Notes: generated by a model from the sequence alone, not told the origin. A stretch of DNA of 36,619 bases from an uncultured Pseudomonadota bacterium (GCA_949288265.1 CASEJM010000025.1:1-36619); one strand, 5' to 3'; counted from the stretch's first letter, positions 1 through 8,417 are shown. Made by a program: numbers and translations.

Positions 1-64
1 GGGCTCGAACCCGCGACCTTCTGCGTGACAGGCAGACGCTCTAAACCAGCTGAGCTACAACCCC
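1..64 (-). tRNA. tRNA-Asp (GTC), 3' part cut off by window edge
   Basis: Read on the minus strand the sequence begins GGGGTTG, followed by a D-arm (GCTC...GAGC), an anticodon stem TCTGC/GCAGA around loop CTGTCAC, and the start of the T-arm (GCGGGTTCGAGC). The anticodon GTC reads Asp codons. The 3' T-stem strand and acceptor end lie outside the window. The next gene on this strand is gap. Confidence 0.9.
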
Positions 65-127
65 TTAAAGCAAGGTCTATGTTATACCGTCGACGAAATA
101 AAAGCAAGTGATTTTTTCATAAATTTT

Positions 128-155
128 TTACCCCCATATTTTAATACGGGGGTAA
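128..155 (-). terminator. hairpin downstream of gap
   Basis: An 8-bp inverted repeat (TTACCCCC / GGGGGTAA, 12-nt loop) lies six bases past the gap stop codon. On the minus strand it is followed by an A-rich rather than a clean U tract, so it may be a weak terminator or a 3' protective hairpin. Confidence 0.5.
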
Positions 156-160
156 GTAGT

Positions 161-1162
161 TTATTTTATCAATTTTCCCATAGCAACGGCGGTGTCCCCC
201 ATACGATTGGAGAAACCCCATTCGTTATCATACCACGCTGTTACGTGTACTAATTTATCCTCTAGTACTTTCGTCTGTGACGCGTCAAATATAGAGCTAT
301 GGGCGTCCCCCTTGAAGTCAACAGATACAAGCGGTTGATCAGTATAACCGAATGTTTTGGATCCCGCTGATTTCATGGCGTTATTAATTTCTTCAACGGT
401 TGCAGTCTTTTCTAAGTTTACAACCAGTTCAACAACAGATACATCTGGCGTTGGTACGCGAATTGCCATACCGTCTAATTTACCAGATAATTTTGGCAGA
501 ACTAAACCAATCGCTTTTGCGGCACCGGTACTTGTCGGTATCATTGATAAACCAGCTGCGCGTGCACGGCGAAAGTCTTTGTGGTTTTTATCTAATAATT
601 GTTGGTCGCCTGTATATGCATGAACGGTTGTCATCCAACCAGAAACTATACCGAATTTATCGTCTAAGACTTTTGCAACTGGGGCCAGGCAGTTCGTAGT
701 GCAAGACGCATTAGAAACAATTAAGTCTTCGGATGTTAAAGTATCCTGATTTACGCCATATACGATGGTCTTATCTGCGCCCGCGCTTGGTGCTGATACC
801 AATACACGTTTTGCCCCACAATCTAAATGTACGCGCGCTTTGTCTGCTGCGGTAAATATGCCTGTACATTCCATAACTATATCGATATTTAAATCTTTCC
901 ATGGTAATTTGGTTGGATCTTTTTCCGCAATACATTTGATTTTCTGATTGCCGACAATTATATATTCACCGTCTAGTTTTACGTCCATTGGCAATTTACC
1001 GTGTACTGAATCATATTGTAATAAATATGCGTTTTGTTCCGCAGGTGCCAAATCATTTACGGCAACGAACTCTATATCGTCACGACCTGATACTAATGCT
1101 GCGCGTAATACTAAGCGACCGATACGACCGAAACCGTTTATAGCTACTCTTATTTTTGACAT
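161..1162 (-). CDS. gap: Type I glyceraldehyde-3-phosphate dehydrogenase
   Basis: This cytosolic glycolytic enzyme oxidatively phosphorylates glyceraldehyde 3-phosphate with NAD. The 333 residues are full length for the family. The N-terminal Rossmann motif NGFGRIGR (9-16) binds NAD, and the VND motif near residue 37 favours NAD over NADP. The catalytic cysteine is Cys154 in SNASCTTNC, with the activating His181 in TTVHAYTGDQ. The C-terminal YDNEWGFSNR motif is intact. The start ATG at 1162 has an AAGGA ribosome-binding site. A sigma70-like promoter lies upstream and a hairpin follows the stop, so it is probably transcribed alone, divergently from miaA. Confidence 0.97.
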   Translation of the reverse strand: MSKIRVAINGFGRIGRLVLRAALVSGRDDIEFVAVNDLAPAEQNAYLLQYDSVHGKLPMDVKLDGEYIIVGNQKIKCIAEKDPTKLPWKDLNIDIVMECTGIFTAADKARVHLDCGAKRVLVSAPSAGADKTIVYGVNQDTLTSEDLIVSNASCTTNCLAPVAKVLDDKFGIVSGWMTTVHAYTGDQQLLDKNHKDFRRARAAGLSMIPTSTGAAKAIGLVLPKLSGKLDGMAIRVPTPDVSVVELVVNLEKTATVEEINNAMKSAGSKTFGYTDQPLVSVDFKGDAHSSIFDASQTKVLEDKLVHVTAWYDNEWGFSNRMGDTAVAMGKLIK

Positions 1163-1199
1163 TTTTCATTCCTTTCTTTATTTCTTATTGGACGTGGAT

Positions 1200-1227
1200 A
1201 TTTTAACACCATATGAAAATTGTGCAA
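1200..1227 (-). promoter_or_regulatory. gap promoter
   Basis: On the minus strand TTGCAC is followed 16 bp later by TAAAAT, about 40 bp upstream of the gap start codon. It leaves a leader long enough to hold the AAGGA site. Confidence 0.5.
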
Positions 1228-1255
1228 TCTGATTTTTATGGTTAATTTGTTAAAC

Positions 1256-1284
1256 TTGAATTCCGTATTATTCGCGTTTATAAT
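1256..1284 (+). promoter_or_regulatory. miaA promoter, near-leaderless
   Basis: TTGAAT-N17-TATAAT is a near-consensus sigma70 promoter. The -10 ends at 1284 and the miaA ATG is at 1294, so transcription should begin about three bases before, or at, the start codon. No Shine-Dalgarno sequence fits in that space. Confidence 0.75.
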
Positions 1285-1293
1285 CGTCAGAAA

Positions 1294-2163
1294 ATGGTAG
1301 AAAAGCATAAATCTTATATAGTTACAGGACCGACCGCATCAGGTAAATCTGATTTTGCGCATATTTTGGCGCAAAAAGTAAATGGCGTCGTAATAAATTG
1401 TGACAGCGTTCAGATTTATCGCGGAATAGAAAATATTTCTGCCAGTCCTTTTGCAGGTCGTGAAATTAAAGATGAAATTGATGGGGTACCCTATAGGTTG
1501 TTTTCTATATTGCCGTTATCGGCACAAATTAGCGTTGCAGATTATCTGAATATGGCACGCCGAGAATATGAAATGGCAATTTCAGCTGGTTTTACACCAA
1601 TATTTGTTGGTGGAACAGGGTACTACATAAATGCGATACTTAACGGTATTTCTCCGATACCGGAAGTGTCAAGGGAAAATCGTGATAAAGCCCGAGAAAT
1701 GGTTGCAAAAGACATAAATGGTGCGCGTAAATTATTACCGAAAGATTTTAAAGCTATAGATCCGCAACGTGTTGCACGTGCATTGGAAGTTTTTTTTGAA
1801 ACGGGACGTCATTTGATTGATTGGCAAAATTTGCCACGTGCAGGGGCAATAAACCCTGCACCATATAAGATTCTTATAAACCCAGATGTAAATGATTTGC
1901 GATCTCGTATTGCAGATCGTATTCCTCAGATGATTAGCGGTGGTGCATTTGATGAAGCGCGTGCCATCATAGCAAGCGGGTGGGATACAAGACGTGCAAT
2001 TGGTGCCGCGCAATTGTGCGCATTTGTTCAAGGTAAAATTTCACAGCAGCAATGTATAGAAGATTGGATTAATAAAACTAATCAGTATGCAAAAAGACAG
2101 CGAACTTGGTTTCGAACCCAATTCGCTGCCGATGAAGAAATAAAAACTTCAATAAAAAGTTAA
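1294..2163 (+). CDS. miaA: tRNA dimethylallyltransferase MiaA
   Basis: MiaA transfers the dimethylallyl group of DMAPP to N6 of A37 in tRNAs that read UNN codons, the first step to ms2i6A. The 289 residues are close to the usual length of about 300. Visible motifs are the P-loop GPTASGKS (12-19), the substrate/catalytic stretch INCDSVQIYRG (35-44), FVGGTGYYINA (104-114) and RVARALEVFFETG in the tRNA-binding part. The gene has an excellent promoter but no ribosome-binding site, so it is probably translated from a leaderless message. Its stop overlaps the 3' end of the convergent gene at 2160-2708 by 4 nt. Confidence 0.95.
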   Translation: MVEKHKSYIVTGPTASGKSDFAHILAQKVNGVVINCDSVQIYRGIENISASPFAGREIKDEIDGVPYRLFSILPLSAQISVADYLNMARREYEMAISAGFTPIFVGGTGYYINAILNGISPIPEVSRENRDKAREMVAKDINGARKLLPKDFKAIDPQRVARALEVFFETGRHLIDWQNLPRAGAINPAPYKILINPDVNDLRSRIADRIPQMISGGAFDEARAIIASGWDTRRAIGAAQLCAFVQGKISQQQCIEDWINKTNQYAKRQRTWFRTQFAADEEIKTSIKS

Positions 2164-2708
2164 TGTATTTTTGTATTGGTGCTCATAACCAAAACGCAAT
2201 TACGCGTTGATGTAAATGTTCGCTTTGCGTTTTCTAATAACTGTTTTTGTTTTAAACGAGCGGGACGTTTATACGTATTTCGTTTAGCTTTGTCTTGTAC
2301 GTCACGTGCCGCTTCTTGTCGCGCAATTAAGTTTCTGATATAACTGAAGTTAGTATATAGTTTTTCTTCTAAATCTTTTCTGGCTTTTTTACGCGTATTT
2401 GTATTTTCGGAGCGCATAGTATATAAAGATAAAAAGTTCGCGATAAAAGTTACTAAAGCCCCCAAAAATTTTGGGTTTGTTGATTCTGGTTTTCGTGAAT
2501 CTAAGCTTCTAATATAAGTTTTTGCTTCCGATATTAAAAAGTTCTCAATTTCTTTGTTGTATGGAAACGTTTTACGCCAATTACTATACGTTTCTTCGTA
2601 AGTAGTGTATGAACCACCATATTTATTTATAACAGCGTTTGATATTTCTTCCTCAAATATTGATGATACACGTTGAGCAGCGGTTTCTTGATTATGCTTT
2701 TTTCTCAT
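2160..2708 (-). CDS. hypothetical basic protein with one possible membrane segment
   Basis: I do not recognise this 182-residue protein. It is rich in Lys, Arg, Asn and Thr. A hydrophobic stretch of roughly 17 residues (FLGALVTFIANFLSLYT, about 82-98) could be a single membrane helix or a buried helix. The C-terminal half is strongly basic with RKKARKDLEEK and KRPARLKQKQ runs, suggesting nucleic-acid or membrane-surface contact. An AAGGG sequence about 9 nt before the ATG could serve as ribosome-binding site. It overlaps the miaA stop by 4 nt, tail to tail. Confidence 0.65.
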   Translation of the reverse strand: MRKKHNQETAAQRVSSIFEEEISNAVINKYGGSYTTYEETYSNWRKTFPYNKEIENFLISEAKTYIRSLDSRKPESTNPKFLGALVTFIANFLSLYTMRSENTNTRKKARKDLEEKLYTNFSYIRNLIARQEAARDVQDKAKRNTYKRPARLKQKQLLENAKRTFTSTRNCVLVMSTNTKIH

Positions 2709-2782
2709 ATGTTTTGACCCTTTTTATAAAAATTCATCTTGAATATTATATGGTCAAAAAACATTATTTGTCAACAATTAAA

Positions 2783-3529
2783 TTATATGTCTTGCTTATT
2801 GTTTGTATTTTTACTTTGGGAAATAGAATGATAGTATGACATTATTGCGATTTGCATTCCTGAATCGTGAACTTTTTTAGAATAAGCCGATGTATTATTA
2901 AATTCCGTTTCCAAGGTACCCCAACCAGCGTATTCCCAATCAATAATCCCGATAATTTTCATTGTTTTTTTATCAACAATAACATTGTTACATATGTCAT
3001 TATGGTTCCAACCGTCACCCTTATTGGTACCGCGAAGATCTTCGATTTCAGCTGGGCGTGAGTTATGAATTGCATATATAAATTCTGCTAATTGTTTTCC
3101 CCATGCCCAGGCATGCTTTTCAATAACATGCTTTGAATAGAAATTTAAATTTTTACCCGGTATGAAATCATATTTATAAAAAGTGTATTCACCAGCCTGT
3201 ACGATTTCAATTTTCGGGATAAGTATCGGAGATATATTCTGAAATGCATCTGTTATTCTTTTTTCGCGATTAATTTTATCTGCAGGTATTGACGAGTCAA
3301 AGAATTTTCTTATTTTGAAAACATATTTATTATCTACGATAAAACCGATGTTCCAACCACCTTTTATCATACGAGTTTTGTGAAAATTTAATTCTGGAAA
3401 TGTCTTACGTAGCGCATCATATTTACGTCTCCAATCAAATAATTTTTTTATACGTAAATTATCACGAATGCGGCGATTGGGTATAAGACCGCAGGCAAAA
3501 TAACAAATTTCAAAGAATAATTTCCACAT
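2783..3529 (-). CDS. APH-family phosphotransferase (choline/aminoglycoside kinase-like)
   Basis: The 248-residue protein has the protein-kinase-like fold of the APH family. YVFKIRK (69-75) matches the ATP-binding lysine strand, followed by a conserved Glu region (REKRI, about 88-92). The catalytic loop is WNHNDICNNVIV (174-185) with Asp178 and Asn182, and the metal-binding IGIIDWEYAGWG (193-204) has Asp197. The wide spacing and the DWEYAG signature are closer to choline/ethanolamine or LicA-type kinases than to antibiotic-resistance enzymes, but the substrate cannot be told. It is transcribed divergently from priA from a shared palindromic promoter region. Confidence 0.8.
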   Translation of the reverse strand: MWKLFFEICYFACGLIPNRRIRDNLRIKKLFDWRRKYDALRKTFPELNFHKTRMIKGGWNIGFIVDNKYVFKIRKFFDSSIPADKINREKRITDAFQNISPILIPKIEIVQAGEYTFYKYDFIPGKNLNFYSKHVIEKHAWAWGKQLAEFIYAIHNSRPAEIEDLRGTNKGDGWNHNDICNNVIVDKKTMKIIGIIDWEYAGWGTLETEFNNTSAYSKKVHDSGMQIAIMSYYHSISQSKNTNNKQDI

Positions 3530-3556
3530 ATACTTCGTCTTTTATAATGATTATAA
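3521..3556. promoter_or_regulatory. divergent APH-kinase / priA promoter with palindromic -10s
   Basis: A near-perfect palindrome TTATAAT-G-ATTATAA (3542-3556) supplies a TATAAT -10 to each strand. On the plus strand TTTCCA lies 16 bp upstream of TATAAT. On the minus strand the -10 is 21 bases from the kinase start codon. The plus-strand -10 overlaps the first in-frame ATG of priA (3547), which argues for the downstream ATG at 3598. Confidence 0.55.
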
Positions 3557-3597
3557 ATGGTATTGAAAAAAAAGAAAAAAACAAGTACTTTGTAAGT

Positions 3598-5793
3598 ATG
3601 TTTAAAGCGGGTGATATTGTTAAAGTCTTGATACCTAATGTCGTAAATGCTGGTTACGATTACCGTTTAACAGCTTCTGCAGATTTAGGAAGTTTTGTTC
3701 GGGTCAGTGTTATGAACCGTCCATACATAGGGGTTGTATACGGCATAGGTGATAGTGGTTTGGTGCCGGAAAAAATTAAAGATACAATTGATGTTTTTAA
3801 AGAAAAGTTATCTGTTGATGATTTACAGTGGATTCAAAAAATGTCTGCATGGACATTGATGACACCGGGTGCGGTATTACGTTTAATTGTAAATGTACCA
3901 GACGCTTTTTCTGTACCTAGGGTTGAACAATTATACAATTATAACGCGAATATAAATATTCGTATGACAGATGCAAGACAGGCAGTAGCAGATGCTTTTT
4001 CTTCAAATGAAAATGAGGCTATGTCAATTTCTGATATTCAGAATATTGCGCATGTAAGTGCCGGTATTATTCGTGGTATGATACAGCAAGGTGTTTTATT
4101 CCCTTGTGATACGCGGGTTATAGAAACGGATTTCTATAAATATAAATATCGCGATATGGGAACTGTTAAATTAAACAAAGAACAATCTGCGGCAGCTGCT
4201 GTAATTGCGGGTGCGTTGGACAAAGGCGGTTTTTCTGCATATTTATTAGACGGTATCACAGGTAGTGGTAAGACTCAGGTGTATTTTGATGCCGCGTGGC
4301 GGGCGTATAGTCGCGGTGCCTCAGTATTATTAATGATGCCCGAGATTGCGTTAACCGCGCAATTTATGTCTCGTTACGAACAAAGATTTGGTGCGCCACC
4401 GGTCGTTTGGCATAGTAATTTAACGGCTGCACGTAGGCGAGAAATTTGGCGTGGGGTATTACGCGGTGATATAAGAATGGTTGTTGGTACGCGTAGCGCG
4501 TTGTTTTTACCTTGGCAGAACTTAGGTTTAATTGTTGTTGATGAAGAACACGATACTTCTTATAAGCAAGAAGATATGGGAAATTACCACGCGCGCGATA
4601 TGGCTGTATTGCGGGCGAAAATTTCTGGTTTCCCGATAGTACTTGCAAGTGCAACCCCATCAGCCGAAACTTTACAGAACGTTGCCGACGGTAAGTATAT
4701 TAAGTTAAGTTTAACTTCTCGTTTTGGTGGTGCGCGCTTACCAAAGATAGAAACGGTAGATCTGCGAGAAAATAAACCAGAACAATATGCTTCAAATGGT
4801 GATGATTTGCAAACTGGTTATTTGTCACCTATTTTATGTGCTGCGATAAAAGACGCACTGGCCAACAAACATCAAGTTATGTTGTTTATAAATAGACGCG
4901 GTTTTGCGCCCATTGTGCAATGTAAAAAATGTGGTTGGGTATCGCAATGTCCCGATTGTAGTGTAAGTATGACGTATCATAAACAACTTGGTAAATTATT
5001 ATGTCATATGTGTGGTCGTACGTCACCGGTATTAGAAAAGTGCCCTGTGTGCGGTGAAAATATATCTTATCGCGGGGCAGGGCTTGAGAAAATTCAAGAA
5101 GAAGTGAACGTAAAATTTCCGTCTGCTAGAACTGCGCTTGTTTCAAGTGATACCATTGTGTCAAGGCAAGCGTTAGAAAGATTAGTGGGACGAATGGAAG
5201 CGGGGGACATTGACATAGTAATTGGTACGCAAATTCTGGCAAAAGGTCATCATTTTCCTAATTTGACTTTGGTTGGTGTAGTTGATGCAGATATGGGGCT
5301 TTTTGGTACGGATTTTCGATCAGCAGAACACACTTTTCAGCAATTGTTTCAAGTAGCAGGTCGTGCCGGACGTGGTGAGTGCCCTGGGTTAGTTTTGTTG
5401 CAGACGTATCAACCGGATCATCCTGTCTTAAGGGCAATATGTTGTGGTGATAGAGATAGTTTTATGGCCGAAGATATGTCTTCGCGTCGCAGCGCAAAAA
5501 TGCCTCCGTATGGGCAATTAATAGCCGTTGTCGTAGAGGCAAGTAAAGAAAGCGTGCTGAAGAAATTTTGTTCCGAATTATCTGCGGTGGCACCGAAGGT
5601 TGCGGGTGTAAGAATAATGGGACCGATCGCGGCACAGGTTTATCAAGTGCGTAATTGGTATCGTATGCGTTTTTTAGTTGCCGGTGATGCTCGTGCTATG
5701 TTGCAGCCGTTGGTAAAGTATTGGGTTTCTAAAGTTCGTACGCCCGCAAATGTAAGATTAAAAATAGATGTGAATCCTCAGAATTTTATGTGA
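3598..5793 (+). CDS. priA: Primosomal protein N' (replication-restart helicase PriA)
   Basis: PriA recognises stalled or collapsed forks and reloads the DnaB helicase. The N-terminal fork-binding domain (VKVLIPNVVNAGYDYRLT) is present. The SF2 helicase follows, with Walker A GITGSGKT, the DEEH box in IVVDEEHDTSY and motif ASATPSAE. Eight cysteines in four CxxC pairs (CKKCGW, CPDC, CHMC, CPVC) bind two zinc ions. Motifs V-VI read GTQILAKGHHFPN and QVAGRAGRG. I chose ATG 3598 (731 residues) because MFKAGD begins the family homology and because the in-frame ATG at 3547 sits inside the TATAAT. With 3547 the protein would be 748 residues. Confidence 0.95.
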   Translation: MFKAGDIVKVLIPNVVNAGYDYRLTASADLGSFVRVSVMNRPYIGVVYGIGDSGLVPEKIKDTIDVFKEKLSVDDLQWIQKMSAWTLMTPGAVLRLIVNVPDAFSVPRVEQLYNYNANINIRMTDARQAVADAFSSNENEAMSISDIQNIAHVSAGIIRGMIQQGVLFPCDTRVIETDFYKYKYRDMGTVKLNKEQSAAAAVIAGALDKGGFSAYLLDGITGSGKTQVYFDAAWRAYSRGASVLLMMPEIALTAQFMSRYEQRFGAPPVVWHSNLTAARRREIWRGVLRGDIRMVVGTRSALFLPWQNLGLIVVDEEHDTSYKQEDMGNYHARDMAVLRAKISGFPIVLASATPSAETLQNVADGKYIKLSLTSRFGGARLPKIETVDLRENKPEQYASNGDDLQTGYLSPILCAAIKDALANKHQVMLFINRRGFAPIVQCKKCGWVSQCPDCSVSMTYHKQLGKLLCHMCGRTSPVLEKCPVCGENISYRGAGLEKIQEEVNVKFPSARTALVSSDTIVSRQALERLVGRMEAGDIDIVIGTQILAKGHHFPNLTLVGVVDADMGLFGTDFRSAEHTFQQLFQVAGRAGRGECPGLVLLQTYQPDHPVLRAICCGDRDSFMAEDMSSRRSAKMPPYGQLIAVVVEASKESVLKKFCSELSAVAPKVAGVRIMGPIAAQVYQVRNWYRMRFLVAGDARAMLQPLVKYWVSKVRTPANVRLKIDVNPQNFM

Positions 5794-5861
5794 TTGGGTA
5801 TATATTGAATATCGTTGTCTTATTAACTATAATAAAGATATAACTTAAAAAGGGGAAAATA

Positions 5862-6185
5862 ATGTTAGAAGTTATCGTTGCTTTTTTAATAATGTTTTGC
5901 ATTGTCATATTATGTGTTTCTTTGCTATCAATTCCGATTTTGATTGCGAATGCTCGCGGAATTTGTGGGGCGGAACATACAACCATCGTTGTTTTATCAA
6001 TTTTAGGTGTGTTTTTTGGTCTGACTTGGTTTATTGCTTTGATTTTGTCGGTTGTTTGGCGCGGAGAGTGTTTTGTTGATGATGATTTAGATAAATTAGA
6101 AAAAGCCGCTAAACTTTATAAAAGTAAGGCAATTACAAAAGAAGAATATGAAAGGTTAAAGTCTAAAGTGTTATCTCGTAAATAA
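5862..6185 (+). CDS. Small membrane protein, superinfection-immunity-like with SHOCT tail
   Basis: The 107-residue protein has two membrane helices: about 4-30, and 42-66 (VVLSILGVFFGLTWFIALIL). The N-terminal part resembles the Imm_superinfect family, in which a small loop precedes a G-x-T-W-x-x-A-L helix. The cytoplasmic tail LDKLEKAAKLYKSKAITKEE fits the SHOCT oligomerisation domain. In phage T4 the related Imm protein blocks DNA entry of a second phage, but many chromosomal relatives are simply uncharacterised membrane proteins. The gene has a good ribosome-binding site (AAGGGG) and a terminator directly after it, so it is probably monocistronic. Confidence 0.7.
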   Translation: MLEVIVAFLIMFCIVILCVSLLSIPILIANARGICGAEHTTIVVLSILGVFFGLTWFIALILSVVWRGECFVDDDLDKLEKAAKLYKSKAITKEEYERLKSKVLSRK

Positions 6186-6189
6186 AAAC

Positions 6190-6211
6190 AGGTCCATCAG
6201 GACCTTTTTTT
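6190..6211. terminator. bidirectional intrinsic terminator
   Basis: AGGTCC-ATCA-GGACCT is followed by T7 on the plus strand and by a T-rich stretch (GTTTTTATTT) on the minus strand. It ends both the SHOCT gene and the convergent small gene at 6210. Confidence 0.85.
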
Positions 6212-6440
6212 ATTTTGAAAGATTTTTGTTTTTTCTTGATAATGCGCAAGATATCTTTTGTGCCCCGCTGAATAACATATCTATTAATCCTTGTTTTTCA
6301 AATCGTTCGTTTTCTTTTTTTTCTGCCTGGGCTAAATGTTCTGCACTTTTTTCATTCAGTCTTTTTTCAAGTTCTTTATCTTTTATTCTGAATGCAGGAT
6401 CTCTTATAACTAATTTTTCTTTTGGCATATTTTTCTCCAT
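6210..6440 (-). CDS. hypothetical 76-residue charged protein downstream of virB11
   Basis: I do not recognise it. The sequence is almost entirely charged helix (KELEKRLNEKSAEHLAQAEK), probably a coiled coil around residues 19-50, and then a short amphipathic segment LIDMLFSGAQKISCAL. It lies 10 bp downstream of virB11 on the same strand and ends in the shared terminator, so the two are probably co-transcribed. Its small size and operon position would fit an accessory factor of the ATPase, but that is inference. Confidence 0.6.
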   Translation of the reverse strand: MEKNMPKEKLVIRDPAFRIKDKELEKRLNEKSAEHLAQAEKKENERFEKQGLIDMLFSGAQKISCALSRKNKNLSK

Positions 6441-6450
6441 AAAAAGTTAT

Positions 6451-7410
6451 TTATACAACTTCTGTTACGGCGCGTAAAGATCCGTCTCGAGACAATTGTA
6501 CAACACGTATTTTCTTTTTCATTTCAGCGATTAAATCCGTTCTATCATACGCAGGTTGAGTATGCAAAATACGGTCGGCAAAAGCGGCATATGCTGCTTC
6601 GGCGCTTTCCGCGTGAATGGTCGTATAAAAGTGGTCATGACCGGTACCAAGCATTTCCCAAAGAACAGATGCGTTGTCCGTTGAAATTTCACCGCCGATT
6701 ATTACGTCAGGGGTCATTCGCACAACTAAATCCAAAAGTCGGGCATAGTTAAAATCATTGGTTTGTTCCGTTCTTGATAGTATGAAGTGTACATGATTAG
6801 GTTGTGGTACATTGATTTCACGGGCGTCTTCAACTGTAATTACGCGACTATTTTTATCAATCAAAGTTAACATATGGTTAAGAAAAGTCGTTTTCCCAGT
6901 AGCAGTTGCACCGCTGATAAGAATCGGGCTGCCGTCATTTATTGCGGTCATCAACCTGTCATATGGGTCGTCTGGTCGCTTAGATTCACGTGGTTTTACT
7001 TTTAATAATTTTTCACCTTTACGTAGATGATATTGCTCAAAAGATGTTTCCGGAGCACTTGTACCGCGAATATTAAGGGCAACACCACCGGTAATATCGC
7101 GTTCGTCGTATTGCACATTTGGACCTGCAATTGCTGTAAATCTGTGGTTCCCAGGAAGCGTCGCATAAACTACCGGCATTCCGTGTATGGGGTCAAAAGG
7201 TCGCTCATAAATATTGGCAACAGTATGAATTAAATCGATTAGGTATTGTTTAGACAAAATTTCTGCGTTATAGGAAACCCAAGGAACCCTTGCACCGTGC
7301 AGGCGCATCCATACTTCACCCGCATGATTTATCGCAATTTCTTCTACAAACGATGGTTTATAGAATTCTTCCAAAGGTTTCAATAAAGATTCTAGAACAA
7401 CATTTGACAT
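6451..7410 (-). CDS. virB11: VirB11-family type IV secretion ATPase
   Basis: VirB11 proteins form hexameric rings on the inner face of the cytoplasmic membrane and power pilus assembly or substrate transfer. Counting from the start at 7410 (319 residues), Walker A is GATATGKT (167-174), the Asp box ITVEDAREI follows at about 191-199, Walker B is MTPDVIIGGE (232-241), and the His box is GHDHFYTTIHAES. Possible starts are TTG 7446, ATG 7413 and ATG 7410. The promoter TTGATT-N17-TAAAAT places the transcription start at about 7410-7412, which favours the ATG pair and a leaderless message. No other VirB gene is adjacent; VirB7/B8-like genes lie about 22 kb away. Confidence 0.9.
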   Translation of the reverse strand: MSNVVLESLLKPLEEFYKPSFVEEIAINHAGEVWMRLHGARVPWVSYNAEILSKQYLIDLIHTVANIYERPFDPIHGMPVVYATLPGNHRFTAIAGPNVQYDERDITGGVALNIRGTSAPETSFEQYHLRKGEKLLKVKPRESKRPDDPYDRLMTAINDGSPILISGATATGKTTFLNHMLTLIDKNSRVITVEDAREINVPQPNHVHFILSRTEQTNDFNYARLLDLVVRMTPDVIIGGEISTDNASVLWEMLGTGHDHFYTTIHAESAEAAYAAFADRILHTQPAYDRTDLIAEMKKKIRVVQLSRDGSLRAVTEVV

Positions 7411-7417
7411 CATATTA

Positions 7418-7466
7418 ATTTTATCACAAATCGTGACTTGAATCAAAATGCTTTATTTGATAAAAT
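7418..7466. promoter_or_regulatory. divergent promoters of virB11 and the lipoprotein operon, overlapping -35s
   Basis: Minus strand: TTGATT (7446-7441)-N17-TAAAAT (7423-7418), ending 8 bases before an ATG. Plus strand: TTGAAT (7438-7443)-N17-TAAAAT (7461-7466). The two -35 boxes overlap by three bases, so polymerases on the two promoters should exclude each other. Confidence 0.7.
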
Positions 7467-7486
7467 TAGAAAAAAGAGAGATGAAT

Positions 7487-8050
7487 ATGAAAAGATCTTT
7501 ATTATTTATGTTAGTTTCCGCATTCGTATTAGGGGCTTGTTCTACGGGTAATGATACACCGTATAATACTGAAGATTTTGCTCAGGGCGGGGCGGATGCA
7601 CCGATATATAATGAGCGTACAAGTACGTTTATGCAGTCGGAAAATCAATATTCAAATATAGATTCTTATAAACCTAAGACTGACGCAGAAAAAGAAGCCA
7701 GTAATAATCGCTGGAACACGTCACGTATGGAAACGCACTGGCAAGAATATCGTGGGACTATGGTTCGTGTTCAGATATTATTAGGTAATACGGATTTGCG
7801 AGAAATGCGCCTTCGTTTGATACAGAATGCTGATGGTATGGATATTGACGGTGATGCGCGTACAGTATTGGCAAAGGTTGCAGATTATGAGATGAAACGT
7901 ATATGTGGGCGTAATGCAGATAGTATTGTAATGGTGTATGATAGACCGTCTTTTGATGTGATGCGTCCAACGCCTTACTTTGATTACAGAGTAGAAGCAG
8001 AAGGTTCTACTATGCGTGAGTACGGTTTTAGATGTATATATAACAACTAA
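7487..8050 (+). CDS. hypothetical lipoprotein
   Basis: The 187-residue protein begins MKRSLLFMLVSAFVLGACST, a signal peptide with lipobox LGAC (lipid-modified Cys18). I chose this ATG because an AGAGAG ribosome-binding site precedes it and the signal peptide starts here; upstream in-frame ATGs at 7448 and 7481 give implausible leaders. The mature part has an acidic linker and then a compact domain of about 100 residues (WQEYRGTMVRVQILLGNTDL through YGFRCIYNN) that I do not recognise. It is followed 21 bp later by the FKBP lipoprotein, so the two envelope proteins are probably one operon, divergent from virB11. Confidence 0.75.
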   Translation: MKRSLLFMLVSAFVLGACSTGNDTPYNTEDFAQGGADAPIYNERTSTFMQSENQYSNIDSYKPKTDAEKEASNNRWNTSRMETHWQEYRGTMVRVQILLGNTDLREMRLRLIQNADGMDIDGDARTVLAKVADYEMKRICGRNADSIVMVYDRPSFDVMRPTPYFDYRVEAEGSTMREYGFRCIYNN

Positions 8051-8071
8051 TAAATAAAAACGGGGTGGAAT

Positions 8072-8401
8072 ATGAAAAAGTTTATATCTGCGGTTACTAT
8101 TTGTGGTGCCATGTTATTATCAGCGTGTGATAGTAATGCTGGGGCACAGAATGGTGATACGGTTGTAATTGATTTTGCGGGGTATATGGACGGTGTTCAG
8201 TTCGAAGGTGGAACTGCAACCAATTTTCCATTGGTATTAGGCAGCGGTCAGTTTGTACCTGGGTTTGAAGAACAGTTGATTGGAATGGAAAAGGGTGAAA
8301 CGCGTGATATCAATATCACTTTCCCAGAAAATTATTACCCAGAAATGGCGGGTAAAGATGTAGTATTTACTGTTACTGTAAACGAAATAGTAAAACAATA
8401 A
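8072..8401 (+). CDS. FKBP-type peptidyl-prolyl isomerase lipoprotein
   Basis: A lipobox LSAC (Cys19) anchors the protein to a membrane on the periplasmic side. The remaining 90 residues are a minimal FKBP domain: GDTVVIDFAGYMDGVQFEGG, then FPLVLGSGQFVPGFEEQLIG and MEKGETRDINITFPENYY, with a final FTVTVNEI strand. The pattern is closest to the trigger-factor or SlyD-like FKBP core, with the insert-in-flap shortened. It should catalyse cis-trans proline isomerisation of exported proteins. A strong GGGGTGG ribosome-binding site precedes the ATG, and an intrinsic terminator follows the stop. Confidence 0.88.
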   Translation: MKKFISAVTICGAMLLSACDSNAGAQNGDTVVIDFAGYMDGVQFEGGTATNFPLVLGSGQFVPGFEEQLIGMEKGETRDINITFPENYYPEMAGKDVVFTVTVNEIVKQ

Positions 8402-8417
8402 TTCCATAAAAAATTAA

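Noticed and set aside
2639-2839. Plus-strand 66-codon frame between the two minus-strand genes
   Set aside because: It spans the ends of two opposite genes and the AT-rich gap, with composition (Ile, Tyr, Leu) expected of translated AT-rich noncoding DNA.
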